Below, in pieces: positions 46,231-57,100 of a stretch of 64,000 nucleotides of DNA. The stretch is from Pilaira anomala. Taxonomy: Eukaryota; Mucoromycota; Mucoromycetes; Mucorales; Mucoraceae. The stretch lies in assembly GCA_025716855.1 (NCBI GenBank), contig JAIXMQ010000088.1, positions 1-64,000 of the forward strand, written 5' to 3'. Under the pieces are notes generated by a model, which ran no database searches, was not told where the DNA came from, and was given only the letters and a program-made list of their open reading frames with translations. Numbering within the stretch: the first letter of the stretch is position 1; the number at the start of each line of letters is the position of its first letter. The position numbers were made by a program, and so were the translations under genes.

Positions 46231-46295
46231 GAAAGTGAAGTACCAAAAAAAAGATCAGGCCTTATAATTATTAAAGATATCATTTTATTTTCATA

Positions 46296-46331
<36 letters not shown>

Positions 46332-46429
46332 ATTTAAAATAACAAAGAAAGAATGATAACACGAAAAGAGTTTCTTTTAAAACACAGGATAATAAAAGTT
46401 TTGATAGTATTTTATTTCCGTTATTTATT
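46231..46429 (-). repeat. Dispersed repeat R, copy 3 (inverted relative to copy 2)
   Basis: Matches 43659-43839 in inverted orientation over its full length. A GA microsatellite (CT on plus, about 46300-46327) has expanded at the position of GAGAGA in copy 2. On the minus strand it leads into the gag-like remnant. Confidence 0.7.
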
Positions 46430-46442
46430 GTGTAAGTAGTTA

Positions 46443-46587
46443 CCATACCCGCCTTATTTAAGACTGAAAAAAATTTCAGACTTTTGTGGCCTTTAAATCG
46501 TACTATGGCCTTGAGAAAATTAAATATGGCGAAAATTTCAAAAATTTGCGGCCTTAACTCGAGCGGCCTTAAATAGAGCGGGTACTG
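46443..46587. mobile_element. Small inverted-repeat element (MITE), pogo/Tc1-like ends
   Basis: About 145 bp, bordered by TA on both sides (46441-46442 and 46588-46589). The right end read inward is CAGTACCCGCTCTATTTAAGG; the left end is CCATACCCGCCTTATTTAAG, an imperfect inverted match. The interior contains further inverted GGCC-rich pieces. Ends of the form CAGT-ACC inside TA resemble pogo/Tigger-type elements. It has no coding capacity. It lies 14 bp outside copy 3 of repeat R. Confidence 0.55.
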
Positions 46588-46589
46588 TA

Positions 46590-47564
46590 TAATTATCAAT
46601 TAAGATTGTATTTGTAATAAGCCCTTATTTCTTGATGTAGAGTTGCTTAATACAATTCAAGAAGAAGATAAGAGATTTCTCTACGTCGATAGGTTCAATA
46701 GTTCAAGAGAAAGAAGAAGAAATGAAGTTATTAGAGCTATTAGAAGGATTGTTTAAAGAGCTGTAAGTTACATAATTGCTGTTTAATAATCAAACACCAT
46801 CTTACAATGTTTTTATAGTTAAGAAACATGCACTTCATCTATTGACAAGGACCAGGATGAGGATGCATTTAACCGACTATTCATTTGGCCATACATGGCA
46901 GTAGTTGCAAAACATATCACCCTCCTTCAGTCGGGACAAGTCATCATACTTCGGCTCCAAACAAGGAGCGGGGAGCAATACATAACTCGTATTTTTTTCA
47001 TCATTTTCTACTTATAAATATAGTAAATATGTATAAACTAAACATTATAATAAAAACCTGTTATATCTTTTTAACAATATACATGTATTTATCAATGTCT
47101 TTATTTAAATGCAGATGCAATTGACTTTATGTTGATACATAGTAAAGAAAAAAAAAACCCCCCTACATATAGGGAATAAAAAAGTAATATAAGGTGGTTA
47201 CAGTCTCAAAAAAAAAAAATGGTAGAAATCAAGAGTGGAAGAGAAAACTTAAAATATTCAAGCGTGATGGGTTGAGGGGCAATCCTGGTAATTCAAAGTT
47301 TCTGTGCGCGTTTTTCATATAATTCGTGTTTTATGCAAGAAACAAATTATTCATTTTTAGATGAGCTTAAAAAGGGGGGAGGCAAAAAAAACTTTATTAA
47401 TAAACGTGCGTTTAAGTTGCCGACAACGAGAACTTTTTTATAAAAAAAAAAAAAAAAAAAAAAAAAACGAGGTACGACGAAAGAAGAAAGGAATATTAAT
47501 AAGGAGTGAGTGTGTGGTGGGGGTATAATTAAGATGGAGAGAGTTGAAAGAAAACAGACAATAT
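46590..47564. other. Intergenic DNA with a short protein-like fragment
   Basis: On the plus strand, 46845-47015 reads DQDEDAFNRLFIWPYMAVVA followed by KHITLLQSGQVIILRLQTRS. It is protein-like and probably a remnant of an element-borne gene. The rest is AT-rich, with an A-tract near 47442-47466. Confidence 0.4.
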
Positions 47565-47863
47565 TTACATGACTAAACAAGAGCCTCCACAACCGTTGGC
47601 AGGTTCAGCAAAGGGATCAGGATGTCTATTTCCCCAAATACTAGGAATCATCAAGTCAGTATTTGTTTGACAGTATTCAATTAAGCTGTGATAGAATAAG
47701 AAAAGGTCAATATTTTATATAGTTTTGAGAAAAAAAGTAATATTTACGATCGACTTGCTTCAGAAACTGGGATTCTAGAAATATCAAGTTGTTGCTTTAA
47801 TTTAATATTGGATTCGAGAATCTTTCTAAGCTTAGTTTCTGAAACAGTTTGATTTCTTGCCAT
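47565..47863 (-). CDS. Heterotrimeric G-protein gamma subunit
   Basis: Two small exons, 47863-47748 and 47685-47565, separated by a 62-nt phase-2 intron, give 78 residues. The N-terminal half is a short amphipathic helix (ETKLRKILESNIKLKQQLDI) followed by RIPVSEASRSLIEYCQTNTD. The second half has the DLMIPSIWGNRHPDPFAEP segment typical of GGL-domain gamma subunits. The end is NGCGGSCLVM: a CaaX box (CLVM) for prenylation, with a second cysteine four residues upstream that could be palmitoylated. The protein should pair with a G-beta subunit at the plasma membrane in pheromone or nutrient signalling. It lies 92 bp downstream of the XPF stop codon on the same strand. Neither exon is long enough to stand out as an ORF. 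Confidence 0.88.
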
Positions 47864-47955
47864 TGAGTGAATGAATATATGAAAAAAAAAAAAAAAAAAA
47901 AAAAAAGAGATGAAAGGAAAAAAAAAAAAAAAAAAAAAAAATTCTCGTGTTTATT

Positions 47956-48691
47956 TTAGTGCCCTTTTTTATGAATAAATTGGTACAACTTTCGTCCATG
48001 TCCTTCCCCAATCATATCATTAATTCTTTTTTGGCTCAAGTGCATTAGTTCATCCAAATCTTGAACTTGATTCATAATATGTTTATAGTTACTTGAAGTA
48101 ACTCCAGGCATACTTCTTAAAATATCCTATTAAAACAAATTTTTTTTTTTTTTTTTTTTAAAAAAAACTTTTAATTCCTATACTTTTTACATTTACCTGA
48201 GGAGTCATATTATAAATCGTCTCTCCATCTTCTCCATCTGCTCCCATTGAAGTGGCCTTTTTAGAATCTGGTTCTTCTTCTGTTTTCTATAATTTATATT
48301 AAATTACATCATTTCTATGGAGATCTGTGTACCTTGTTTACCTTTAAATCCAAAAATATCTTTGCTGTTTCATGAGGACTACTAGACCAAATGATACGTA
48401 ATTTAGGAAATGCAAGTGTTAATAAAACCAATTTTGATGATATATCTGTAACTCGAATATTTTCTTTCATAACTGATACTGACTTTTTTTTTTTTTTTTT
48501 TATAAAAAGTAAACTTAATAAACTTAATTTACTTGTGTATCAATTGTACTACCTGTAACGAAAATGATTTATTTTCATCAAACTCAATGAGTAAGATGGG
48601 TATCTTGTAATGTGCCGACATACTTTCACATTGAGTGAATCTATACAGAAAAAAAAAAAAAGAGTTAAATTTCTAAAATATCATATTTATG

Positions 48692-48733
<42 letters not shown>

Positions 48734-51412
48734 CTTACAATCTTCCTGATGCAAATGATTGAATCATATCTACAACTGATTTTCTCTCTACACACATATC
48801 AGGACTTAAAATATAATCACCTACTTGTAATGTAAATGGCAAGATCTTTACACCTTCTGCGTATAATATAGGAGGTAATGAACTTCGAAACTCTCGCATA
48901 TCTACAATCACTGTAGGCGGACCTGTGGTTACTATTTTTAATTGTCCACCTGCAATTCGTGAATTAGGTTGAATCACCTCGAGTTGTCTTTCTTTACGTT
49001 TTTCTGTTAAAGTAATTGCCATTACCTTTTTTTTTTTTCAAATTGATAATTATTTAGTCTTTTCATTATTACATATATATCAAAACTTACAGATTTCTCA
49101 TGAATTAATTTTTCAAAAGATTCCTTTTCTTTTCGAATCAAAGTAAGATAATTTTGTTCTTCAACTGAATTCTCGTACAACATGAAATAAACTCGGACTT
49201 GAATAGTTGGATGAGATGCACGATAGACTTCAATTTGACGTACAAACGCTGGGTTTGGATCAAACATGATGATCACTCGAGGCTGTACATCTTGTAATGT
49301 TTGTTCGTTACTATCATCTTCGTAGCATTGAATTGTAATTAATGAGTTATTGGGGATTTCTCGAAATGATGGTAAAATATCGTCTTGACCGTACTTGATT
49401 TCATATTCATCTGGTAACGGTCCAATAGCTTTAAACGTATCGTTTTCATCCTCATCACCGTCATCATTATCATTTGTATCCGCATCAAGCCTTATGAGAA
49501 GAAAAAAAAAACGGTGGGTAAGTGAGAATACAACAAATATAAACATTTTATATATATATATCATTACAATGATATAGTTTCAATCACATCATCCCGAAAT
49601 GTTTCTGCTAAAGTACTCGTTCGTCCTGGTCCAGAAGCAACAGCAGTCGTAGACCCACCTCTTACTCTTCTACGTTTATTAGGCGGTGCTCTACCTCTCA
49701 TAGAAGCAGCAGAAGCAGGTGGTGGAGTTACATTGACTGCATTTGTTTGTATTTTATGAATATTTCCTCTCCATTTAAAAAAATTATAAGCTAACCGAGT
49801 AAGAAACGGTTGATGTGAATCTTCTGGAGAAGAGATATATTTCTTTAATTGAGAGCATGTTCTTCGTTCAGTTACCATGATCAAGATAGGTGCTCCTTCT
49901 CCATGATTTAAGTCTAGAATATCTCGTTCGATTTCTTTTAAAATGTTTTTTAATAATGCCCATTTGGGCTGTTCTTCTAACACAAGTTTAATATGTGTTG
50001 GGAGTTCTGTGTCGGGTGGGTTTTCACGTAACTGGTCAAATTCTGGATCTGTCTTTTTAACGTAAACTCGTTTACGAGCAGTCTAATTTTGATTTAATAA
50101 AAGAAAGTCGTATTATTATTATTATTATTATTATTTACCTCAATGGCTCGATTACCAGCTTCTAAGTATAACCATTCTGATTGACGCATCTGTCTTCCTT
50201 CTTGAGGCGTATTAGCAGCAATAACAGTTTCTATAAAACTATAAAACGAGACACAATCATATGTTGTCAGGTACCTAAAAAAAAAAAAAACAATCAAAAC
50301 CACACCCTTCAAATCCAAAAGCTATACTTTCTCTTACCCTAATAACTGCCTTAGGATTTTCAAATCACCCACCAATTGTTTTGAAGCAGAACTGACCTGA
50401 TGCCAAATGGGATCCAATTGACGTCTTACGATAGTATCAAACGACTTGAAAAACGAGTTTTCAATCTTGATTTCACCTACATCAATTGTAGGATTTGAAC
50501 GACGTAATTCAGATAGAGTATCTTCCATGCATTGAACTAAACTTTGTTGAATGATTTCTAACGATTCCGATAAAGGTTGTCTGAGTTCAATCACATCGTT
50601 ATTAGTTTGTGATAGATTCTCGGATACAGTCATTTGAAATCGAGGCCATAAATGTACTTTACGAAGGAACATTGATTTTAATCGCGTCTGTAAAGGTGCG
50701 AATCCCGTTACAAATAATTCTGGGTGATCTGAAAAGGCTTTGATGAATCCTTCCTAAACAAAATAGTGATACGTTATTTATTTTATAATAAGTGATAGTG
50801 TTGTTTATTTACTTCGTTATGATCACGATAGATACGAAGAATTAATTCTTCCATTGAATTCGCTTTCACTCTAAATAATAATGACAATAAGAATAAAAAA
50901 AAATAAAAAACAATTGAATTAACAATTACCTGTGCGCATTATAAACAATGATACCATTGATAAGCGCAGTAGGAATTCTTTCGAGTAACATATCTACAGC
51001 TAAGATGCGAGAGGTAATTGAAAACACGCCACTTTCGCGATACATGCTACTTCTATAATATACAATAACAACAAAGTTAATAATATTCACGCAAAAAAAA
51101 AAAGGCATAACAATACCTTTTTTCTGCAGGCGTACTATACTCAATACGTCGAATTAAATGTTGCGTTGAAACACCTTGTGCTATCAATTGTTCTTGTAAC
51201 AAGTCGTCTTGTTCAGTTGAAGTATTTAATAATAAAACAAGGTGGTTTCCTGCTGTATAAAGTCGAATAAATCTGCATAAAATATCGAATAATCCTAACC
51301 CAGGCGAGGTAATAAGCAACCCGTCTTCTTCCACAATGTCTGTAAGAATTTGTTTTTGAAATTCAAGCATTCTATATAACTGCGGAAAAGGTTTAACAAC
51401 AAAAAGAAGCAT
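47956..51412 (-). CDS. RAD1: XPF/Rad1 structure-specific DNA repair endonuclease
   Basis: Twelve exons on the minus strand: 51412-51117, 51052-50930, 50870-50813, 50753-50338, 50274-50139, 50082-49568, 49490-49091, 49025-48739, 48640-48553, 48482-48342, 48286-48197 and 48126-47956, with phases that all agree, give 906 residues (human XPF 916). With Ercc1/Rad10 it cuts 5' of lesions in nucleotide excision repair and acts at crosslinks. The N-terminal half is the degenerate SF2 helicase-like part (FQKQILTDIVEEDGLLITSP, RRIEYSTPAEKRSSMYRESG). The nuclease core shows VDMREF (Asp690, Glu693), GDYILSPDMCVERKSVVD with the ERK-x3-D active site (728-734), and SGRLFTQCESM across an intron. The C-terminal helix-hairpin-helix pair starts DILRSMPGVTSSNYKHIMNQ. 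Two introns have A-tracts before the AG. Confidence 0.95.
48690..48731. repeat. TA microsatellite in an XPF intron
   Basis: About 17 TA units in the intron between exons 8 and 9 of XPF, close to the donor site. Confidence 0.85.
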
Positions 51413-51447
51413 TATTTAGATTTTTTTCTGAAGTTTAATCTGTGACG

Positions 51448-51483
<36 letters not shown>

Positions 51484-51600
51484 CAATTGATAGAAAAATC
51501 CCCTTTTTTCTTTTTTTTTCTTTTTCTTCTTTACAAATTTTTTATTTTTTCTTTCTTTCTTTTTATATAAAAAAAAAAAAAAAAAAAAAACTAAAAAAAA
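51413..51600. promoter_or_regulatory. Divergent promoter region, XPF / importin alpha
   Basis: 188 bp between the two start codons. It is almost entirely T-rich then A-rich on the plus strand (T-run about 51451-51483, T/C block to 51563, A-run 51571-51600). The importin start is the ATG right after the A-run. Poly(dA:dT) tracts of this kind commonly exclude nucleosomes. Confidence 0.45.
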
Positions 51601-53444
51601 ATGGAGAAAGCCGCAGCCGATCAAAGAAAGAATAACTTCAAGAACAAAGATGCTTTTGGTTCCGACCAAGTAAGAGAGCGTAGACAAAAGCATACAGTCG
51701 AGATTAGAAAGCAAAAGCGTGAAGAAAATTTATCAAAGCGTCGTAATATGATTATTCCCAACGCGTCCATGTCTGATAGTGAAGATGAAATTGAAGTTGA
51801 AGATGATGTCAATGTAAGATTCTTTTTTTTTTTATATAAATCTATTTTACGCGTACGTAGATAAAAAAGTTCCTAACGTTTCTTTTCATTAGTTGCATGC
51901 TAACTTGATGACTTTGATTGCTGACGTAAACTCAAACGACGTTGAGAAACAATACGACGCTACTACCAAATTTAGAAAGTTACTTTCTAAAGAAACAAAT
52001 CCTCCTATCAAGGATGTTATTCAAACAGGTGTTGTACCTAAATTTGTTGAATTTTTAAGATCTCCTCATGGTTTATTACAGGTAAAGTAAAAAAAACGTT
52101 GTTATACAAATTGTAAAAAAAAAAAAAAGTTTCTAAAACGTTCCATTTTTTTTTTTTTTTTTTAGTTTGAAGCTGCTTGGGCTTTAACTAATATTGCATC
52201 AGGCTCTTCTGATCAAACTCAAGTTGTCATTGCATCTGGTGCTGTACCCATTTTTATTGAGTTACTTAGTAGTACCGTACCCGATGTGAAGGAACAGGTA
52301 AAAAAAAAAAAAAAAAGAAAAAAGAAAAAAAAAAATTTTTTTTTTTACTGTGAATTTTAAAATTTTATTATTATTATAAATATAGGCTGTCTGGGCTTTG
52401 GGTAATATTGCAGGTGATAGTGCAGTGTGCCGTGATTATGTTTTGGAACAAGGAGCACTTCAACCACTTTTAGTGATTTTAAATGAGCAACATAAATTAT
52501 CTATGCTTCGTAACGCAACCTGGACACTTTCCAACTTGTGTCGTGGTAAGAATCCTCAACCTAACTGGGAGATGGTCGTTCCAGCCCTTCCTGTTCTCGC
52601 TAAATTAATCTATTCTACTGATGAAGAAGTATTGATCGATGCTTGTTGGGCCATTTCTTATCTTTCAGATGGTTATAACGATAGAATTCAAGCCGTGATT
52701 GAAAGTGGTGTATGTCGTCGTCTCGTGGAACTTTTAATGCACTCTTCTACATCTGTTCAAACGCCTGCTTTACGTTCTGTTGGTAATATTGTGACTGGTG
52801 ATGATTTACAAACACAAGTCATTATCAATTGTGGTGTCTTACCCGCACTTTCTTCTCTCTTGTCTAGCTCAAAGGAAGCAATTCGTAAAGAAGCTTGTTG
52901 GACAATTTCAAATATTACGGCTGGTACAACTGCTCAAATTGATGCAGTTATCGAGAACAATATTATTCCACCTCTTGTACATATTTTAGCTAATGCTGAT
53001 TTCAAGACACGTAAAGAAGCTTGTTGGGCTATTGTGAATGCTACTTCTGGTGGATTAAACAAACCTGCTCAAATTCAATATATGGTTCAAAGTGGTGTTA
53101 TTAAACCTCTTTGTGATGTATTAATTGGTATGGATAATAAGATTGTACAAGTTGCTTTAGATGGTTTGGATAATATTTTAAAGGTTGGAGAATTGGATCG
53201 TCCTAATGATCCTGAGGGTGTTAACCGTTATGCTCTTTATATTGAAGAATGTGGTGGTATGGAATTAATTCATCAATTACAAACTCATGAGAATGAAGAA
53301 GTTTATAAGAAGGCATATCATATCATTGATCGTTACTTTAGTGATGAAGAAACTGAAGAAATGACTGATGAAGGTCATCCTCAATCCTTTAGTTTCCAAA
53401 CTAATGTTGATGTCCCTCAAGGTGGTTTCAACTTTGGTAATTAA
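51601..53444 (+). CDS. SRP1: Importin alpha (karyopherin alpha)
   Basis: Four exons: 51601-51813, 51893-52081, 52166-52297 and 52386-53444, all phase 0, give 530 residues, the standard length. Importin alpha binds classical nuclear localisation signals in the cytoplasm and links them to importin beta. The N-terminal ~65 residues form the basic importin-beta-binding domain ([20 protein letters not shown] followed by SKRRN). About ten armadillo repeats follow, with the conserved Trp/Asn array that makes the NLS groove: [91 protein letters not shown] and [14 protein letters not shown]. The end is acidic ([10 protein letters not shown]) and then GGFNFGN. Introns carry pure A/T runs. Confidence 0.97.
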
Positions 53445-55379
53445 TTTGATTTTTAAAAAAAAAAAACAAAATAATAGTAAATATAAATGATAAAAAAAAA
53501 AAACATACATACACACATATATTTTTTTTTATTTTGGAAATAATAATGTATATTCTCTCTCTCTTTTTTTTTTTTTTTTTTTTTTTTTAATACACTTTTT
53601 TTGAATTAACCATCTAATTAAAAAATAAAGAGAAACTTTGGTATTATTTCTTTTTGAATGAAGAAGTACGGTTAAAAAATCTCGTTAAAAAACTAAAACA
53701 TGCATGAACGATAATGACAGCGTCGGAAGAAGTCCGCCTTTCTGAAGTACAATTTCTTTTCTTTTTATTTTCAATCATGTTCTGTAAATAGTTCCTTTTC
53801 TAAAATCTAGTTATTTAATACATTGTTATTTTATATCGAGTTGATATCTAATTTACCTTGGTACTAGTTTCATCTCTCAATACTTGATACTTTTTTGACA
53901 TAATTGTGGATAAAGATAGAGAGTTGCAAATTGAATATGTCCGAAAAAAAAAAAAAAGTTTAAATACAAGAAAAAAAAAAAGCTCCCGGGAAAGTATACA
54001 AACGTTAAAAGATCGGATTTTATCGTAATATATATATATATATATGTATACTCTTGAGAAAAAAAAGAAAAAAAAAAGTCAGTTTATCGTTGCTATCTAT
54101 CTAATAATTACATGCATTATCCAGGTAGTGAAAAGCACATCTGTGTAAATTTAATACTGCCTAATTTTCCTGTAAAAAAAAAGACTTGATCTACCAGTAA
54201 TAAGCAAGTTAATCAAAAGAATTTAAGCGATTTTTTTTTTTTTTTTTTGATAGTGTTTGAGCCTTAACTGTTGATACGAGAGAAGGGTTATGAAAAAAAA
54301 AAAAAGTCATTTTTATCCCATTCAGAATAAAGTTTTCCTTTTTTTTAGCAGTGTTTATATATGTATCAAACAAATGTTTTTGACAAATGACGAATAAGAT
54401 TTTCAGGAAAGACAAAAACTCACAAATTTAATAATTCTTTGTCTCTGCTCTTTTTGTTGTTTAATTTAATTCATATTAAAAATGTTTACTCTATTATGAC
54501 CTCCTAGAAGCATGTCAGACTTCCCCCCCTAGTAGTAAGGTATTTTTTTGCTTTAGAAAGTTATATTAAAAATTAAGTTATTTTATACTTTATCACAACA
54601 GTGAAACACAACCATACTTTGGAAGATCACCACGTTTGAGTTCCACACTAATAAGAATCATATACATATAAATATTTCGTTCCACTTTTCCGGTTTTGGT
54701 TACACACCTGTGTGTATGTCTATATAACTATTTACAAAACGCCACAACCTAGTTACAGACAAAAAAAAAACAAACAAATGGTAGAAAAAAAAATAATAAT
54801 TGAATCGAGTACAAGCAGGATCATTTATGATCCAAAAATTGATTTAGCCCCTGAGAGAGAGAGAGAGAGAGAAAGATTACAATCGGTAATCATGAACGAT
54901 CCTTTTTTTTTTCATACTACGTTTATATCCGTTTACTGTATATATTGCTCTTAAAAGACTTATCATATAAGGTGAAAAGGAGATTATATAATTGATATCA
55001 TTGAATGAAGGATACTTGTAATAAAAAAAAACAGGTATTAAAACTAATGCATGCGACCAGGAATATAAAGGAGGAAAAAAAAAAGCATGAGACAAAAAAA
55101 AAAGTGGAACAGGTATATATAAATTTTAGGTTTTTTTCAATGTTTCAGGTAAATTTGGAATGACGGAAGATGGTAACAAAAACTGTTTAATGCAGAAAAA
55201 AAAAGAAAAAAAGTGATTTGGAAAACGGGGGACCTTTTTTAAGTGAAACGATTTATAATATATTCTTCTCTATTTATTTATTCAAAATGGCGTACATCTT
55301 TTTGTTCGCGACTTTTTTGGTGACTGTTTGAGAAGGATGTAAAGAATGTGTATATAAGATTTTTTTATTGTATATGTAC

Positions 55380-55410
<31 letters not shown>

Positions 55411-55454
55411 GAAGAAAGAATGAGAAGAAGAAAAAAAAAGAATATGTACTGAAG

Positions 55455-55486
<32 letters not shown>

Positions 55487-55490
55487 TTTA
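53445..55490. other. Intergenic DNA, no gene seen
   Basis: About 2 kb of AT-rich DNA with T-tracts (about 53567-53588, 54231-54249), TA repeats, GA microsatellites (54856-54872 and 55380-55404), and a T-tract of about 26 nt close to the stop of the next minus-strand gene (55456-55481). Short ORFs run through homopolymers. Confidence 0.55.
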
Positions 55491-56504
55491 TTAAACTCTA
55501 CTATTGTTTAATTCAGACAGCATGACTTTGATGGAAGGTAACTTTTGCTGTTGTTGCTGTTGGTAGTGTTGGTGATATAATGGAGGAGGAGAAGGTGAGA
55601 TTTCAGGTGAAAGAGGTAAACCTCTCATTTGAGTTGCTTGAGTGGCCAATAAATTGAGATTATATTCTTGATGATATTTTCTTTTTTTATTAATGACAGA
55701 AACAGGAGGAGGAGGACTGGGAGGGAAATGATCGTGAACAATGCCTGCAATTGTTTGATGATTTCTCTTTCTTTTTTTATTATTTGTTTTTACGGTTGGA
55801 ATGATAAATGCTGCTTGTCTTTGTCGTGTTTCAATAATAGCTTGTTGTTGTTTTTTAACTTTGGCAGCAGATATTAAAGTTTGAATCATGGCAGGTGAAT
55901 TATTTATTGTGTTTGAAGATAACCATTGATATAAAAGTAAAGATTTCGATAAAGGCTTTTGTTGTTTAATCAACACGGGGGATCTACAAAAAGTAAAATC
56001 TTATAAATAACATGTATATATATATATATATATAACAATTGCTTACACTGTTGACTTCTCTTCTATTACTTGCTCTTCTTTTTGAATAAATATCCATTCT
56101 GTACCATTTAAATGACTTGTATGTTCGCGTTCCACAATTGAATTAATATGAGTAGCACTTTTCCAATGTTGATATTGAATATTATTTAATATTGGTTCAG
56201 ATACATTTCCAATAATTTCATCTATTGATAATTTACATAATTCAGCTAAATCATACATGTTGAATAACCTTGCAATCTGAATTATTGTACTTGACATGAT
56301 AAATATACGCTCTTGTTTATTCTTTATAAACTCAATCGGATTCAATGTAAACAATTGTTTAATTAAGTTTGCCTTTGTATTTAATCTTCCATTTAAAAAG
56401 ATCTTGTTTATATCTCTTATACAAAAGTAATTCTTATTATTTATTCTATACAAGTAAAACATTTCACTTGTATCATAACTGCCTAATAACAATTTAGAAT
56501 TCAT
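55491..56504 (-). CDS. Unrecognised protein with conserved-looking N-terminal half
   Basis: Two exons, 56504-56047 and 55983-55491, with a 63-nt phase-2 intron containing a TA repeat, give 316 residues. The N-terminal ~150 residues look globular and Ile/Asn-rich (YLYRINNKNYFCIRDINKIF, PIEFIKNKQERIFIMSSTII, LFNMYDLAELCKLSIDEIIG). The FCIRDINKIF part faintly recalls the N-terminal strand-helix of KilA-N/BRO or APSES-type DNA-binding domains, which I cannot confirm. The C-terminal half has basic clusters (NNKKRKRNHQT, NKKRKYHQ) that could be nuclear localisation signals, Pro-rich runs (PPSPPPPV), and a Gln run, then the end LPSIKVMLSELNNSRV. A nuclear regulatory protein is a guess. The gene is divergent from SPT8, with the LINE now between them. 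Confidence 0.7.
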
Positions 56505-56517
56505 TTTTTATATGTAG

Positions 56518-56552
<35 letters not shown>

Positions 56553-56592
56553 GAGAAAAGGAAAGAGAGAGAAAAAAGGGAAAGAAAAAGAG

Positions 56593-56625
<33 letters not shown>

Positions 56626-56757
56626 GATCAACAGCATTTATTATTCTGTCAGTGTGTGGTCAATATCTGCTGATTTTGGTGGTCATTCTTTAATATAATA
56701 AGGGGTTAACTTTTCATCATCCCTTTATTTATTTATTTATCTCCCTCTCTGTATATT

Positions 56758-56790
<33 letters not shown>

Positions 56791-56897
56791 TTCTATTTTT
56801 CACCCCCCAAACTTTACCCCTTTGTCCTCCCCCCTTTATTTTTATTTATTTATTTATTTCCTTGGTTACTCTTGACAAAAAAAAAAAAAGTTGTTTC
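56505..56897. other. Former divergent promoter region (left part)
   Basis: Upstream of the unrecognised gene on the minus strand. It holds two A-rich tracts (about 56519-56546 and 56593-56622), a CT microsatellite (about 56757-56781) and TTTATTTATT repeats. Without the LINE, this segment plus 62763-62892 would be a region of roughly 540 bp between the start codons of the unrecognised gene and SPT8. Confidence 0.5.
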
Positions 56898-56911
56898 ATC
56901 CTTGACGACGA
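56898..56911 (+). repeat. Target-site duplication, copy next to the LINE 3' end
   Basis: ATCCTTGACGACGA, identical to 62749-62762. It directly abuts a T9 run (A9 on the element strand). Confidence 0.9.
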
Positions 56912-57013
56912 TTTTTTTTTGTTTATATGGAGAACAGAGTCTCTGGTTTATTAGTGAAAATTGAAATAGTCACAACTGTGTTTTTGGGGTTTTAAATTAT
57001 TAAAGTATGATTG

Positions 57014-57014
<1 letters not shown>
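56912..57014 (-). other. Probable 3'-transduced flank of the LINE
   Basis: Between the A50 of the LINE and the target duplication lie 94 bp (57014-56921) and A9 (56920-56912). On the element strand the segment contains AATAAA at 56952-56947, about 26 nt before the A9. This is the layout expected when a source copy was transcribed past its own A-tract into flanking DNA that supplied the polyadenylation site. Confidence 0.7.

Positions 57015-57064
<50 letters not shown>
57015..57064 (-). repeat. Internal A50 tract of the LINE
   Basis: Fifty uninterrupted T on plus (A on the element strand), 36 nt after the ORF2 stop. No AATAAA is visible in the 36 nt before it. Confidence 0.9.
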
Positions 57065-57065
<1 letters not shown>

Positions 57066-57100
57066 AATATGTTGTTGGAAACAGAGGAGACCAAAGAGGA

